Shown one piece after another: positions 16,212 through 25,591 of a stretch of 64,000 nt of DNA. The notes below the pieces were generated by a model. It did not search any database. It was not told the origin of the DNA and was given only the letters and a program-made list of their open reading frames with translations. The translations under genes and the position numbers were made by a program. Source of the stretch: Sphingomonas turrisvirgatae (GTDB lineage: Bacteria > Pseudomonadota > Alphaproteobacteria > Sphingomonadales > Sphingomonadaceae); assembly GCF_001721295.1 (NCBI RefSeq), contig NZ_MDDS01000046.1, positions 124,001-188,000 on the forward strand, written 5' to 3'. Within the stretch, counting starts at the first letter, position 1; every line of letters begins with the position of its first letter.

Positions 16212-17312
16212 ATGGGCTTTCGCTGCGGTATCGTCGGCCTGCCGAATGTCGGCAAATCGACGCTTTTCAACGCGCTGACAGAAACCGCCGCGGCGCAGGC
16301 GGCGAACTATCCGTTCTGCACGATCGAGCCGAACGTCGGCAACGTCGCGGTGCCGGACGATCGGTTGCAGGCGCTGGCAAAGATCGCCGGGTCGGCCAAG
16401 ATCATCGAGACGCAATTGGGCTTCGTCGATATCGCGGGCCTGGTGCGCGGCGCGAGCAAGGGCGAGGGTCTGGGCAACCAGTTCCTGGGTAACATCCGCG
16501 AGGTGGATGCGATCGTCCATGTCCTGCGCTGTTTCGAAAATGATGACATTCAGCATGTCGACAACAAGGTCGATCCGATCGCGGACGCCGAGACGGTCGA
16601 GACCGAGCTGATGCTGTCCGACCTCGAAAGTCTCGAAAAGCGCGTGCCGAACCTTCAGAAGAAGGCAGCGCAGGGCGACAAGGAAGCCAAGATCGGCGCC
16701 AGCGTGCTTGGTCAGGCACTCGACCTGCTGCGTGAGGGCAAGCCTGCGCGACTGGTCCAGCCCAAGGACGCCGAAGAAGAGCGCGTCTTCAAACAGGCGC
16801 AGCTGATCACCGCCAAGCCAGTGCTGTACGTCTGCAACGTCAACGAGGAAGACGCCGCGAACGGCAACGACTTCTCGGCACGCGTGTTCGACAAGGCAAA
16901 GGCGGAAGGTGCCGAAGCCGTCGTCGTCTCAGCCGCGATCGAGGCCGAGATCGCGACCATGCCCGCTGAGGAGCGGGGCGAGTTCCTGGGCGAACTGGGG
17001 CTTGAGGAAACCGGCCTCGCCCGCGTGATCCGCGCCGGCTATTCGCTGCTTCACCTGCTCACCTTCTTCACCGTCGGTCCCAAGGAAGCGCGCGCCTGGA
17101 CCACGCATGTCGGAGCAAAGGCGCCGCAGGCGGCTGGCGAGATCCATACCGACTTCGAACGCGGCTTCATCCGCGCCGAGACGATCGCGTATGAAGATTA
17201 CGTCAAGTTCGGTGGCGAAGCCGGCGCGCGCGACAACGGCAAGCTGCGCTCGGAAGGCAAGGAATATGTCGTTCAGGACGGCGACGTGATGCTGTTCCGC
17301 TTCAACGTCTGA
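16212..17312 (+). CDS. ychF: ribosome-associated ATPase YchF (OBG family)
   Basis: 366 aa. It is a P-loop protein of the OBG family that prefers ATP and binds ribosomes. Visible motifs are G1 GLPNVGKSTLFNALT, G3 DIAGLVRGASKGEGLGN and a TGS domain at the C-terminus (LLHLLTFFTVGPKEARAWT, ending YVVQDGDVMLFRFNV). Length is typical. It stands alone between a terminator and a convergent membrane protein gene. Confidence 0.97.
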   Translation: MGFRCGIVGLPNVGKSTLFNALTETAAAQAANYPFCTIEPNVGNVAVPDDRLQALAKIAGSAKIIETQLGFVDIAGLVRGASKGEGLGNQFLGNIREVDAIVHVLRCFENDDIQHVDNKVDPIADAETVETELMLSDLESLEKRVPNLQKKAAQGDKEAKIGASVLGQALDLLREGKPARLVQPKDAEEERVFKQAQLITAKPVLYVCNVNEEDAANGNDFSARVFDKAKAEGAEAVVVSAAIEAEIATMPAEERGEFLGELGLEETGLARVIRAGYSLLHLLTFFTVGPKEARAWTTHVGAKAPQAAGEIHTDFERGFIRAETIAYEDYVKFGGEAGARDNGKLRSEGKEYVVQDGDVMLFRFNV

Positions 17313-17324
17313 CCTGGCCCCCCG

Positions 17325-18125
17325 CTATCCCAGATAGCGGCGGCGGTCGGGTGCGGCCAGCAGGATCAGGAGCGTCACCAGCACGATCGCGCCAGAGGCA
17401 AGCGCGGAATAGAGCACGGCGTCGTATCGCTGCCCGCCCTGCTGGATGATGCCCCACAGCGCCCACAGGAACGGCAGCGGATACCACAAGTTGCCGCGCG
17501 TTCCGACCAGCGCCGCGGCGACGATCCCGCCGCCGACGAGCAGGATGACCGCCGCCACGGCGGGCGCAGCGAACGGCAGCGTCACCTCGTGATAGTTGAG
17601 CGCAGCGGCGATGTTGACGATCGTCGCCGCTGTCAGCCAGCCGGCGAGCAGGCTGAGCGGCAGCACCGCGCACACCCGCTCGGCCCGCGTGAATTCGCGT
17701 TGTGCGGCAAAGATGCGTAGCATCGCGAGCAGGTTGACCAGCGTGAAGACGATGATCAGCGCCGAGATGATGCTGAGCCCGGCGCTTTGCGTATAGCCTG
17801 CCCATAGCGCATTGCCGAGGAAGGCGCCGGCCGCTGGCAGCGCGAGGCGAGCAGTCAGCGCGTTGTCACGTTGAGCCGGCAGCAACTGCCAGATCGCGTA
17901 TACGGTCGAACCAAAATACAGCACGCCCCAGATCGAGAATGCGAACCCCGCCGGCGTGATCAGCGTGCGGACCCCGTCGGAGCGATCGCCGATCGGTTCG
18001 CCGATCCCCAGGCTCGGCAGCGCGGGAATTGCAATTTGCAGGATCGCGCACAACAGGACGATGGCGCGAAGTGCCACCCCGTTGCCAAGGGCGGATCGAT
18101 CGGCGGCATAGGTATCGGCTGTCAT
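17325..18125 (-). CDS. TspO/MBR-related membrane protein, long form
   Basis: 266 aa, all membrane. About seven hydrophobic segments are visible. ITPAGFAFSIWGVLY matches the start of the TspO/MBR family, and LAGWLTAATIVNIAAALNY resembles its conserved helix. Typical TspO is about 160 aa with five helices, so this is an extended relative. TspO proteins bind porphyrins and affect oxidative stress responses; whether this version does is not known. It is convergent with ychF. Confidence 0.7.
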   Translation of the reverse strand: MTADTYAADRSALGNGVALRAIVLLCAILQIAIPALPSLGIGEPIGDRSDGVRTLITPAGFAFSIWGVLYFGSTVYAIWQLLPAQRDNALTARLALPAAGAFLGNALWAGYTQSAGLSIISALIIVFTLVNLLAMLRIFAAQREFTRAERVCAVLPLSLLAGWLTAATIVNIAAALNYHEVTLPFAAPAVAAVILLVGGGIVAAALVGTRGNLWYPLPFLWALWGIIQQGGQRYDAVLYSALASGAIVLVTLLILLAAPDRRRYLG

Positions 18126-18160
18126 GCCGGCTCAATTCGCTGCCGTGATGATGGTTCCCG

Positions 18161-19000
18161 TCAGCCGAATGCCCAGCGGAACGTCTTGGCAATGGCGAGG
18201 GTCGATCCGCGCACCAGCGGGACGGCCGGCGGACGCTTGAACCCGTGCATCGCACGCGCCCATTCCGGCAGCAGGTCGACCGCTGCCGCAAAGATGGCCG
18301 CTTGTGCCGGCGCGACGGCCATGCTGGGCGGGCGCTGGTTCAGCACGAATCGCGCCACCTCGCGCGTCCGTTCGTCAACTAGCAATTGCGGCCGCATCGT
18401 TGCGATCAGCGCGTCGGCCTCGCCCTTGCTGCGCGGGATCGGATCCGCGCCCAGCGCTTCCGCGATACGCGCGGTTTCGGCATAATAGATATCTTCCTCA
18501 GGTCGCGTGATCGGCCGGCCGTAACGCTGCCACGCCGCCAGGAAGCTCCACATCTCGGTCACATGCACCCAGGCAAGCAGCGCCGGATCGTCGGCGCGAT
18601 AGGGTGTGCCGTCGGGCAACGTCCCGCCTACCCGCTCGTGCACCGCGCGAACCCTGGCGATCGCCGCCTCCGCGATGTCGCGGTCGGCATAGGTGGTCTC
18701 GGCGATGAAGCGCGCGGTTCGGCGCAGGCGGCCGAGCATGTCGGTGCGGAATGCACTGTGATCCCATACCCCCGCGAGCACCGCGGGGTGGAGCATCTGC
18801 AGCAACAGCGACGCAACGCCGCCAACCATCATCGTCGTCACATCCCCATGGACCCGCCATGTCACCGACTCGCGCGGGAACAGGGCGTGGCCGCTGCGCT
18901 GAACCGGCTTCTCCCCTCGTGCCTGATCGTTGAACGTTGTTCGCACCACGCCGATCAGGCGAGCGCGCAGGCCAAGGGCGATGGGGTTGGCGGATGGCAT
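18161..19000 (-). CDS. MpaB-family (DUF2236) oxygenase
   Basis: 279 aa. It matches the DUF2236/MpaB family of putative haem-b oxygenases: WRVHGDVTTMMVGGVASLLLQMLHPAVLAGVWDHS, read here in shorter pieces, contains the family HPAVLAGV motif. Also present are RTARFIAETTYADR and the His in WVHVTEMWSFLAAW. The substrate is unknown; a member acts in latex degradation. It is divergent from the MaoC-like gene with 75 bases between starts. Confidence 0.85.
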   Translation of the reverse strand: MPSANPIALGLRARLIGVVRTTFNDQARGEKPVQRSGHALFPRESVTWRVHGDVTTMMVGGVASLLLQMLHPAVLAGVWDHSAFRTDMLGRLRRTARFIAETTYADRDIAEAAIARVRAVHERVGGTLPDGTPYRADDPALLAWVHVTEMWSFLAAWQRYGRPITRPEEDIYYAETARIAEALGADPIPRSKGEADALIATMRPQLLVDERTREVARFVLNQRPPSMAVAPAQAAIFAAAVDLLPEWARAMHGFKRPPAVPLVRGSTLAIAKTFRWAFG

Positions 19001-19075
19001 TGCTCACCAAGGTAGGGTGCACGCAACCGCTCGCCAAGCTTGCAAAGATCGGGTTTCGCGCCGAAACTGGCTGCC

Positions 19076-19528
19076 ATGCGCTATTTCGAAGACTTGGCTG
19101 TCGGCCAGAAAGCAAGGTTCGGCAGCTATGCCGTGACGCGTGAGGAAGTGCTGGCGTTCGCCACGAAATACGATCCTCAGCCATTCCACCTCTCCGACGA
19201 GGCGGCGGCGCAGACTCATTTCAGGCGGCTGGCGGCCAGCGGCTGGCACACTTGTGCCATGACGATGGCGATGGTGGTCGAGGATATGAAGGCGAACGCG
19301 ACCGCCAGCCTGGGCGCGGCCGGGATCGACGAGCTGCGCTGGCTAAAGCCCGTATTCCCCGGCGACACGCTTCACTGCGAGACCGAGATCATCGAGGTAA
19401 AGCCTTCCGAGCGGCGGCCGGAGCGCGGCAGCTTTCTCAACCGGATGACGGTCATCAACCAGCATGACGAGCCGGTGATGACCTTCATCGCACGCGGCAT
19501 GATCGCCCGGCGACGGCCTGCCGCCTGA
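19076..19528 (+). CDS. MaoC-family dehydratase (hotdog fold)
   Basis: 150 aa from the ATG at 19076. It is a single hotdog domain: YFEDLAVGQKARFGSYAVT at the start, then the hydratase motif DPQPFHLSDEAA with the Asp and His of the active site, and GWHTCAMTMAM. MaoC/R-hydratase proteins hydrate or dehydrate acyl thioesters. The CoA substrate cannot be read from the sequence. It is convergent with the next gene, with one base between the stops. Confidence 0.88.
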   Translation: MRYFEDLAVGQKARFGSYAVTREEVLAFATKYDPQPFHLSDEAAAQTHFRRLAASGWHTCAMTMAMVVEDMKANATASLGAAGIDELRWLKPVFPGDTLHCETEIIEVKPSERRPERGSFLNRMTVINQHDEPVMTFIARGMIARRRPAA

Positions 19529-19529
19529 A

Positions 19530-20060
19530 TCATCGCGGCGGTCGCTGGTCGCGCCGGTTCTCGCGCCGTTCCTGACGATATTCGCGGCGATACTCGCGTC
19601 GGTCGTCGCGGCGTTCGGCGCGAAACTGCTCACGCGTCGCTTGCCCGCCGCGATAGGCTTGGCGATCGCCACGACGATCCTGGCTGAATGCGCGGTCATC
19701 GCCACGCCGGTCGCGCGCGAAGTCGCGCCAGTTCTGCCGCACCTCGCGCCGGTCGCCACGCCAGGCCTGCTGACGCTGCTCCCAGTAGCGGCGCTGACTG
19801 TCGTTCCAGCGGACTGGGCGGCGGTTGCGATCATAGACGTAGTAGCCGCTACCGGGGTAGTAATAGTCGCCGTACCAGCCCCAATAGGGGTCGCCATACG
19901 CGCCGGCATAGCCATAGCCGCCGTCATAATAGCCGCCTCCGTAACCGCCGCCGCCATAGCCCAGCGAAACGCCGGAATAGCCATAGCCATCGGTACAGGC
20001 CGACAGGCCGAACGCCGCCGCGCCCAGCAGGCCGGCGGACAGGATACGCTTGAGAACCAT
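19530..20060 (-). CDS. Gly/Tyr- and Arg-rich lipoprotein
   Basis: 176 aa. The lipoprotein signal ends FGLSAC. The next 60 residues are almost only Gly and Tyr (YGGGGYGGGYYDGGYGYAG). The C-terminal half is a run of Arg/Asp/Glu blocks (RRDDRREYRREYRQERRENR), highly charged and probably helical or disordered. Similar low-complexity exported proteins occur in sphingomonads; I know no function. A GTTAAC-centred hairpin (20074-20088) lies in its leader. Confidence 0.75.
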   Translation of the reverse strand: MVLKRILSAGLLGAAAFGLSACTDGYGYSGVSLGYGGGGYGGGYYDGGYGYAGAYGDPYWGWYGDYYYPGSGYYVYDRNRRPVRWNDSQRRYWEQRQQAWRGDRREVRQNWRDFARDRRGDDRAFSQDRRGDRQAYRGGQATREQFRAERRDDRREYRREYRQERRENRRDQRPPR

Positions 20061-20128
20061 GGGCTTTCTCCACGGGTGTTAACCACCCTCACCCATAAAG
20101 AACGGGAGATACGCCGCCCGGGTTCCGC

Positions 20129-20668
20129 CTAATGGCCGGCATAGGGGACCAGCGTGGCCACCTCGATCCCCTCTGCGCGCAGTGCGTCGGCGCCGCCCAG
20201 TTCGGGCAGGTCGATGACGAACGCCGCGTGCGTGACCTGCGCGCCCGCCTTGCGCAGCAGCCGCACCGCGGCCCGCGCCGTGCCGCCGGTCGCGATCAAG
20301 TCATCGATCAACAGGACACGGGCACCTGGCGCAAAGGCGTCGGCATGGATGGCGATGCGGTCGGTGCCATATTCCAGCGCATAATCTTCCGCGATGGTGG
20401 CGCCGGGCAGCTTGCCGTCCTTGCGCACCAGCAACACCCCTGCCCCCAGCGCCAGGGCAACCGGCGCGGCGAAGATGAAGCCCCGCGCCTCGATCCCAGC
20501 CACCAGATCGACCGGGCCGTCCACCCCTTCCACGATCCGCTCGACGCTGCACGCGAAGCCGGCCGGGTCGAGCAGCAGCGTGGTGATGTCGCGGAACATG
20601 ATGCCTGGCTTGGGAAAATCGGGGATCGTGCGGATCAGCCCGCGCAGGTCGTCATTGGCGGTGCTCAT
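20129..20668 (-). CDS. apt: adenine phosphoribosyltransferase
   Basis: 179 aa. It makes AMP from adenine and PRPP for purine salvage. Features are the N-terminal IPDFPKPGIMFRDITTLL, the flexible-loop region, and the PRPP-binding loop VLLIDDLIATGGTARAAV. Length is typical. It lies downstream of petC on the same strand but is separated by a terminator hairpin at 20689-20714. Confidence 0.96.
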   Translation of the reverse strand: MSTANDDLRGLIRTIPDFPKPGIMFRDITTLLLDPAGFACSVERIVEGVDGPVDLVAGIEARGFIFAAPVALALGAGVLLVRKDGKLPGATIAEDYALEYGTDRIAIHADAFAPGARVLLIDDLIATGGTARAAVRLLRKAGAQVTHAAFVIDLPELGGADALRAEGIEVATLVPYAGH

Positions 20669-20688
20669 ATCGTTCCCTTCAAAGCAAA

Positions 20689-20714
20689 CGGCCCGAGGAT
20701 CGCTCCCCGGGCCG
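20689..20714 (-). terminator. terminator of the petABC operon
   Basis: On the minus strand CGGCCCGGGG-AGCGAT-CCTCGGGCCG forms a stem with one mismatch, followed by TTTGCTTT. It lies between the petC stop (20741) and the apt start (20668). Confidence 0.7.
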
Positions 20715-20740
20715 CTCGATCGTTGCCGGTGCGGCGGACC

Positions 20741-21595
20741 TTAGTCCTTCACGCCGCGCCAGATCTGCTTCTTTGCGCCATAAGCGAGGAAGCAGAAGAT
20801 CACGAGAAAGATCAGCGAAGCGAAACCCGCGGTCTTGCGCGCGCCCATCTTGGGCTCCGCCGACCACATCAGGAACGCCGAGACGTCCTTGGCATAGTTG
20901 TCGGCGGTCGCCGCAGTGCCGTCGGAATAAGTCACCTGACCATCCTGGATCGGCGGCGCCATCGCGAGGTTCAACGTCGCGAAATAGGGGTTGAAGTGCA
21001 GCCCCTCGGGCGTCTTCGTCTCCGGGAACTGCTTCAGCAGCTCCTCGCCCTTTTCGTTCTTGTAACCGGCCTGCTCACGATAGCCGGTCAGCAGCGAGTA
21101 GATATAGTTAGCGCCGTCGTGACGTGCCTTCGCCATCAGCGACAGGTCGGGCGGAATCGCGTTGTTGTTGGCAGCGCGCGCAGCCACGTCGTTTGCATAG
21201 ACCAGCGGGAAACGATCCGAAGGCAGGCCATCACGCGTCGCCGCTTCGCCCGTTTCCGGGTTGATCGACGGAACCTGGAAGCCCTTGGCGATCGTCTTCA
21301 ACTGGCCTTCGCTATAGCCGATCGCTTCCAGATCGCGGAACGACACCAGACGCAACGAGTGACAGGCGGCGCAGACTTCCTTGTACACCTGCAGACCACG
21401 CTGCAGCTGTCGGTTGTCGTACTTGCCTAGCACGCCCTCGAACGAGAATCCGGCCTTGCGCGGATGCTCGTGGAACTCGTGCTCCGCCGTTGCCTGGGGC
21501 GGGTTGGAGATCCAGTTCGACACCGTGTCATAGATGCCGAGCAGCAGGGCCAGGACGAAGCCGAGGCCAACCAAGCCGCCAAGAATGCGAACCAT
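20741..21595 (-). CDS. petC: ubiquinol-cytochrome c reductase cytochrome c1
   Basis: 284 aa. It is the haem-c subunit of complex III, facing the periplasm. It has an N-terminal membrane segment, the haem-binding CAACH motif (after YKEVC) followed by SLRLVSFRDL, conserved NNNAIPPDLSLM, and a C-terminal anchor helix (SLIFLVIFCFLAYGAKKQIW). It is the last gene of the petA-petB-petC order; 14 bases separate it from petB. The axial Met is expected around the M in LNLAMAPP. Confidence 0.97.
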   Translation of the reverse strand: MVRILGGLVGLGFVLALLLGIYDTVSNWISNPPQATAEHEFHEHPRKAGFSFEGVLGKYDNRQLQRGLQVYKEVCAACHSLRLVSFRDLEAIGYSEGQLKTIAKGFQVPSINPETGEAATRDGLPSDRFPLVYANDVAARAANNNAIPPDLSLMAKARHDGANYIYSLLTGYREQAGYKNEKGEELLKQFPETKTPEGLHFNPYFATLNLAMAPPIQDGQVTYSDGTAATADNYAKDVSAFLMWSAEPKMGARKTAGFASLIFLVIFCFLAYGAKKQIWRGVKD

Positions 21596-21609
21596 GTTAA
21601 ATCAGCCCC

Positions 21610-22902
21610 TTATTCGGTCGCGAGCGCGGTCTGCGCCGGCGACGTGCCACCCTTGCCCGCAAGCACCGCCTCGGTGATCGAGTTCGGCAGCGGACGCGGC
21701 CGCTCCATCATCGACACGATCGGCAGGATCAGCAGGAAGTGCGCAAAGTAATAGATGGTCGCGATCTGCCCGATCAGGATCACGGCCGGGGTCGGCGCGG
21801 CGCCCCCGATGTACCCCAGGACCAGCACGTCGACGAGCAGGATCCACAGGAAGATGCGATAGGTCGGACGATAGTTCGCCGAACGCACCGGCGAGGTGTC
21901 CAGCCACGGCAGGAAGAACAGCAGCAGGATCGAGCCGAACATCGCCAGCACGCCCCACAGCTTCGCCGGGATCCACAGGAAGTCGAAGGTGAAGGCCTTC
22001 AGGATCGCGTAGAACGGCAGGAAGTACCATTCGGGCACGATGTGCGCCGGGGTCGAGAGCGGGTTGGCCGGAATGTAGTTGTCCGGGTGGCCCAGCAGAT
22101 TCGGCGCGTAGAAGATCAGCGCGGCGAAGATCAGCAGCGCGACGCCCACGCCCACACCATCCTTGGCGGTGTAATAGGGGTGGAACGGCACGGTATCCTG
22201 CTCGCTCTTCACCTCGACGCCGGTCGGGTTGTTCGAACCGGGGATATGCAGCGCCCAGATGTGGAGGATCACCACGCCCAGGATCACGAACGGCAGCAGA
22301 TAGTGGAGCGAGAAGAAGCGGTTGAGCGCCGAGTTGTCCGGCGCGAAACCGCCGAGCAGCCACACGCGGATCGTCTCGCCCACGCCCGGGATCGCCGAGA
22401 AGAAGCCGGTGATCACCTGCGCGCCCCAGAAGCTCATCTGGCCCCAGGGAAGGACGTAGCCCATGAACGCGGTCGCCATCATCAGAAGGAAGATGACGAC
22501 GCCCAGCAGCCACACCATCTCGCGCGGCGCCTTGTACGACCCGTACCACAGGCCGCGGGCGATATGGATATAGACGACGAGCAGGAACATTGATGCGCCG
22601 TTGGCGTGCGCATAGCGGATGAACCAGCCGGCGTTCACGTCGCGCATGATGTGCTCGACGCTATCGAACGCGATCCCGGCATTGGCCGCATAATGCATCG
22701 CCAGCACGATGCCGGTGACGATCTGCAGCGCCAGGAACATCCCGGCGAGCACGCCAAAGTTCCAGAAATAGTTGAGGTTGCGCGGCACGGGATAACCGGC
22801 ACCGACGGCGTTGTAGACGAAGCGCGGAAGCGGAAGCCGGTCGTCCACCCACTTCATCAGCGGGTGCTTCGGCTCATATTGCTTGGCCCAGGGAAAGCTC
22901 AT
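21610..22902 (-). CDS. petB: ubiquinol-cytochrome c reductase cytochrome b
   Basis: 430 aa. It is the membrane subunit of complex III with about eight helices and both b haems. Visible motifs are [20 protein letters not shown], the Qo-site helix [17 protein letters not shown], and [11 protein letters not shown]. It lies between petA and petC in the fbc operon. Length matches alphaproteobacterial cytochrome b. Confidence 0.98.
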   Translation of the reverse strand: MSFPWAKQYEPKHPLMKWVDDRLPLPRFVYNAVGAGYPVPRNLNYFWNFGVLAGMFLALQIVTGIVLAMHYAANAGIAFDSVEHIMRDVNAGWFIRYAHANGASMFLLVVYIHIARGLWYGSYKAPREMVWLLGVVIFLLMMATAFMGYVLPWGQMSFWGAQVITGFFSAIPGVGETIRVWLLGGFAPDNSALNRFFSLHYLLPFVILGVVILHIWALHIPGSNNPTGVEVKSEQDTVPFHPYYTAKDGVGVGVALLIFAALIFYAPNLLGHPDNYIPANPLSTPAHIVPEWYFLPFYAILKAFTFDFLWIPAKLWGVLAMFGSILLLFFLPWLDTSPVRSANYRPTYRIFLWILLVDVLVLGYIGGAAPTPAVILIGQIATIYYFAHFLLILPIVSMMERPRPLPNSITEAVLAGKGGTSPAQTALATE

Positions 22903-22916
22903 TGTTCTATGCCCCC

Positions 22917-23489
22917 TCAGCCGACACGAATGGTGGTGTCGGAGATGAATTCATATTCTGGCACCGTCAGGTTGGTCGGCGCAGGACCGCTGCGAATGCG
23001 GCCGGCGGTGTCATAGGCCGAGCCATGGCACGGGCAGAAATAGCCGCCAAACGGCCCCTTGTTCTCACCCTCGCCTGCGCCCAGCGGCACGCAGCCAAGG
23101 TGCGTGCAGACGCCCAGGGTGACGAGCCAGTTCTTCTTGTCCGGCTTGGTGCGGTCTTCCAGCGTCTGCGGATCGCGCAGGTCGCTGACCGGCGTCGCGT
23201 CCGCCTCGGCGATTTCCTTCGGCGTCAGGTTGCGCACGAACAGCGGCTGCTTGCGGAACGTCGCCTTGATCGACTGGCCAGGCTGGATCGCCGAGACGTC
23301 GAGTTCGGTAGTCGACAGCGCGAGCACGTCGGCCGACGGGCTCATCTGGTTGATCAGCGGCAGGGCGATCACGCCAGCGCCAACGCCGGCCCATGCGACC
23401 GCGCCGATCGCGAGATAATCGCGGCGGCGGGGATCGGCGGGCGCGTCTTGCACTTCACCAGGAGGAACAGCTTCATCAAGCGTTGCCAT
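22917..23489 (-). CDS. petA: ubiquinol-cytochrome c reductase Rieske iron-sulfur protein
   Basis: 190 aa. It has an N-terminal twin-Arg-like region ([17 protein letters not shown]) with a membrane helix. The Rieske 2Fe-2S ligands lie in [10 protein letters not shown] and CPCHGSAYD. It is the first gene of the petABC operon; about 200 bases upstream carry no gene and presumably hold the operon promoter. It transfers electrons from quinol to cytochrome c1. Confidence 0.97.
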   Translation of the reverse strand: MATLDEAVPPGEVQDAPADPRRRDYLAIGAVAWAGVGAGVIALPLINQMSPSADVLALSTTELDVSAIQPGQSIKATFRKQPLFVRNLTPKEIAEADATPVSDLRDPQTLEDRTKPDKKNWLVTLGVCTHLGCVPLGAGEGENKGPFGGYFCPCHGSAYDTAGRIRSGPAPTNLTVPEYEFISDTTIRVG

Positions 23490-23686
23490 GCATCAGCCCT
23501 TGCACTTCTTGAAACAGGGACGCTTGGCGCGTCCTCGAATTCGGATACGACGAGACGCGCGAACGCCACGCCGAGCCCCCCGGTGCCCCCGGTGGTTGCC
23601 GGCCTGATAGACGCCACATGACGCCTTTGCCAACCGCCTTTTTGCCGCCCTTGTGACCGGCGGGCCGCCGCCCTATCGGCATTGCC

Positions 23687-24136
23687 ATGCGCCTCGCCCT
23701 GTTCCAGCCCGATATCGCCGGCAATGTCGGCGCCGTCCTGCGCATCGGCGCGTGCTTCGACGTCGCGGTGGACCTGATCGAGCCGATGGGGTTCGCCTGG
23801 GACGACAAGCGCGTCGCACGCGCCGGCATGGACTATATCGATCATGTCAGCGTCACGCGGCATGCCGGCTGGGACGCGTTCCTCGCCACCGTCACCGGCC
23901 GTATTGCACTCTTTACGACGAAGAGCGCGACCCGGTTTGACGAAACGCAATTCGCGGGCGACGACATTCTGCTGTTCGGATCGGAAAGCGCGGGCGCACC
24001 GGATCACGTCCATGCCCGCGCCGACCTGCGCGTGCGCATTCCGATGCGGCCGATCACGCGTTCACTCAACCTCTCGGTCTCGGCCGGCATCGCACTGGCC
24101 GAGGCGCTGCGACAAACCAAGGGCTTTCCGCAATGA
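23687..24136 (+). CDS. trmL: tRNA (cytidine(34)-2'-O)-methyltransferase
   Basis: 149 aa. It is a small SPOUT methyltransferase that 2'-O-methylates the wobble base of certain leucine tRNAs. Motifs are LFQPDIAGNVGAVLRIGACF, FGSESAGAP and IPMRPITRSLNLSVSAGIAL, the SAM-binding knot. Its stop overlaps the hemF start as ATGA. The region upstream (23490-23686) has no gene. Confidence 0.94.
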   Translation: MRLALFQPDIAGNVGAVLRIGACFDVAVDLIEPMGFAWDDKRVARAGMDYIDHVSVTRHAGWDAFLATVTGRIALFTTKSATRFDETQFAGDDILLFGSESAGAPDHVHARADLRVRIPMRPITRSLNLSVSAGIALAEALRQTKGFPQ

Positions 24137-24987
24137 TCGAACTCGACCCCCAGCAAGCAAAGGCACGCGCCTGGTTCGAATCGCTGCGCGACCTCATTTG
24201 CGCCGAATTCGAGGCGATCGAGCGCGAGGCGGGATCGGACGCGACGTTCGACTATCTTGCCTGGGACCGCACCGATCCCTCGGGCGAGCCGGGCGGTGGC
24301 GGCGTGCGCGGGGTGATGAAGGGTCAGGTGTTCGAGAAGGTCGGCGTCAACGTCTCGACCGTGGGCGGCACGTTCGAGGGGGATTTCGCCAAGACGATCA
24401 ATGGCGCGGCGGACGATCCGCGCTTCTTCGCCACGGGCATCAGTCTGGTCGCGCATATGGCCAACCCGCACGTGCCGGCGGTCCACATGAACACGCGCTT
24501 CCTGGTTACGACCAAGCGCTGGTTCGGCGGCGGCGCGGACCTCAATCCGCCGATCCCCTATGACCAGGACACCGTCGATTTCCATGCGCGGCTGCAGGCC
24601 GCATGCAATGCACATGACCCGGACCATTATCCGCGCTTCAAGGCATGGGCCGACGATTACTTCTATATCCCGCATCGCAAGGTGCATCGCGGCGTCGGCG
24701 GCATCTTCTACGACCACCTTGCCAGCGACGAAGCCGCCGACTGGAAGGCAAACTTCGCCTTCACCCAGGATGTCGGACGCGCCTTTCTCGACATCTTCCC
24801 CGCCCTCGTGCGGCGGCGCATGGCGACGCCGTTCACCGCTGCCGACAAGGCGCAGCAGCTGGAATGGCGCGGCCGCTACGCCGAATTCAATCTGGTCTAT
24901 GACCGTGGCACGCTGTTCGGGCTCAAGACCGGCGGCAACATCGACGCCATCCTGATGAGCCTGCCGCCGCTCGCGACATGGTCGTGA
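24133..24987 (+). CDS. hemF: oxygen-dependent coproporphyrinogen III oxidase
   Basis: 284 aa. It converts coproporphyrinogen III to protoporphyrinogen IX using oxygen. Family motifs are GGGVRGVMKGQVFEKVGVNV, a HMNTRF stretch, WFGGGADLNPPIPY, RGVGGIFYDHL and YAEFNLVYDRGTLFGLKTGG. The start is coupled to trmL by a 4-base overlap, and the next gene begins 4 bases after its stop. Confidence 0.97.
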   Translation: MIELDPQQAKARAWFESLRDLICAEFEAIEREAGSDATFDYLAWDRTDPSGEPGGGGVRGVMKGQVFEKVGVNVSTVGGTFEGDFAKTINGAADDPRFFATGISLVAHMANPHVPAVHMNTRFLVTTKRWFGGGADLNPPIPYDQDTVDFHARLQAACNAHDPDHYPRFKAWADDYFYIPHRKVHRGVGGIFYDHLASDEAADWKANFAFTQDVGRAFLDIFPALVRRRMATPFTAADKAQQLEWRGRYAEFNLVYDRGTLFGLKTGGNIDAILMSLPPLATWS

Positions 24988-24991
24988 CGCA

Positions 24992-25591
24992 ATGGGTCTG
25001 ATCGCCGTCAAGCCGGGCGAGATCGCGGCGGTGGTCACCAGCCTTGAGATGCTGGAGCGGCCCCGCCCCCGCCCCCTGCCCGATTCCCCGCTGCGGCTGG
25101 TACGCTGGGTGGATCCCGCGCCCGCCAAATACCGCGCCTTGTTCCAGCGGGTCGGCGCGCCGTGGCTGTGGTTTTCGCGCCTCGTCATGACGGACGAGCG
25201 CTTGACCGGGATCATCCATGACCCTGCGCTCGAAATCCATGCGGTGGCTGATCCGCGCGGCATCGAGATCGGGCTGCTCGAACTCGATTTCCGAGTCGCG
25301 GCGACGTGCGAGCTGTCCTTCTTCGGACTGGTGCCGGAACTCACGGGGCAAGGCCATGGCCGCTGGCTGATGGCACAGGCGCTGCTGCGGGCCTGGCGGC
25401 CGGACGTCAGCCGCGTCTGGGTTCACACCTGCACGCTCGACCATCCGCGCGCGCTGGGCTTCTACCGCGCGTCAGGCTTCGCGCCGTATGCCCGCTCGGT
25501 CGAAACCTTTGCCGACCCCCGACTGTCAGGCCATCTGCCGCGCGACGCGGCGCCTCACGTGCCGCTGATCGATCCCGCCAGCCGGCGATAA
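24992..25591 (+). CDS. GNAT-family N-acetyltransferase
   Basis: 199 aa. The C-terminal half carries the GNAT core: ELSFFGLVPELTGQGHGRWLM (motif A with the acetyl-CoA-binding QGHGRW loop) and VWVHTCTLDHPRALGFYRASGF. The N-terminal 90 residues are less conserved. The acceptor is unknown. It is probably the last gene of trmL-hemF-GNAT, and its 3' end overlaps the convergent membrane protein gene by 37 bases. Confidence 0.85.
   Translation: MGLIAVKPGEIAAVVTSLEMLERPRPRPLPDSPLRLVRWVDPAPAKYRALFQRVGAPWLWFSRLVMTDERLTGIIHDPALEIHAVADPRGIEIGLLELDFRVAATCELSFFGLVPELTGQGHGRWLMAQALLRAWRPDVSRVWVHTCTLDHPRALGFYRASGFAPYARSVETFADPRLSGHLPRDAAPHVPLIDPASRR

Noticed and set aside
20132..21430. 432-codon open frame antisense to apt and petC
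   Set aside because: It crosses two clear genes and a terminator and has no recognisable motif.
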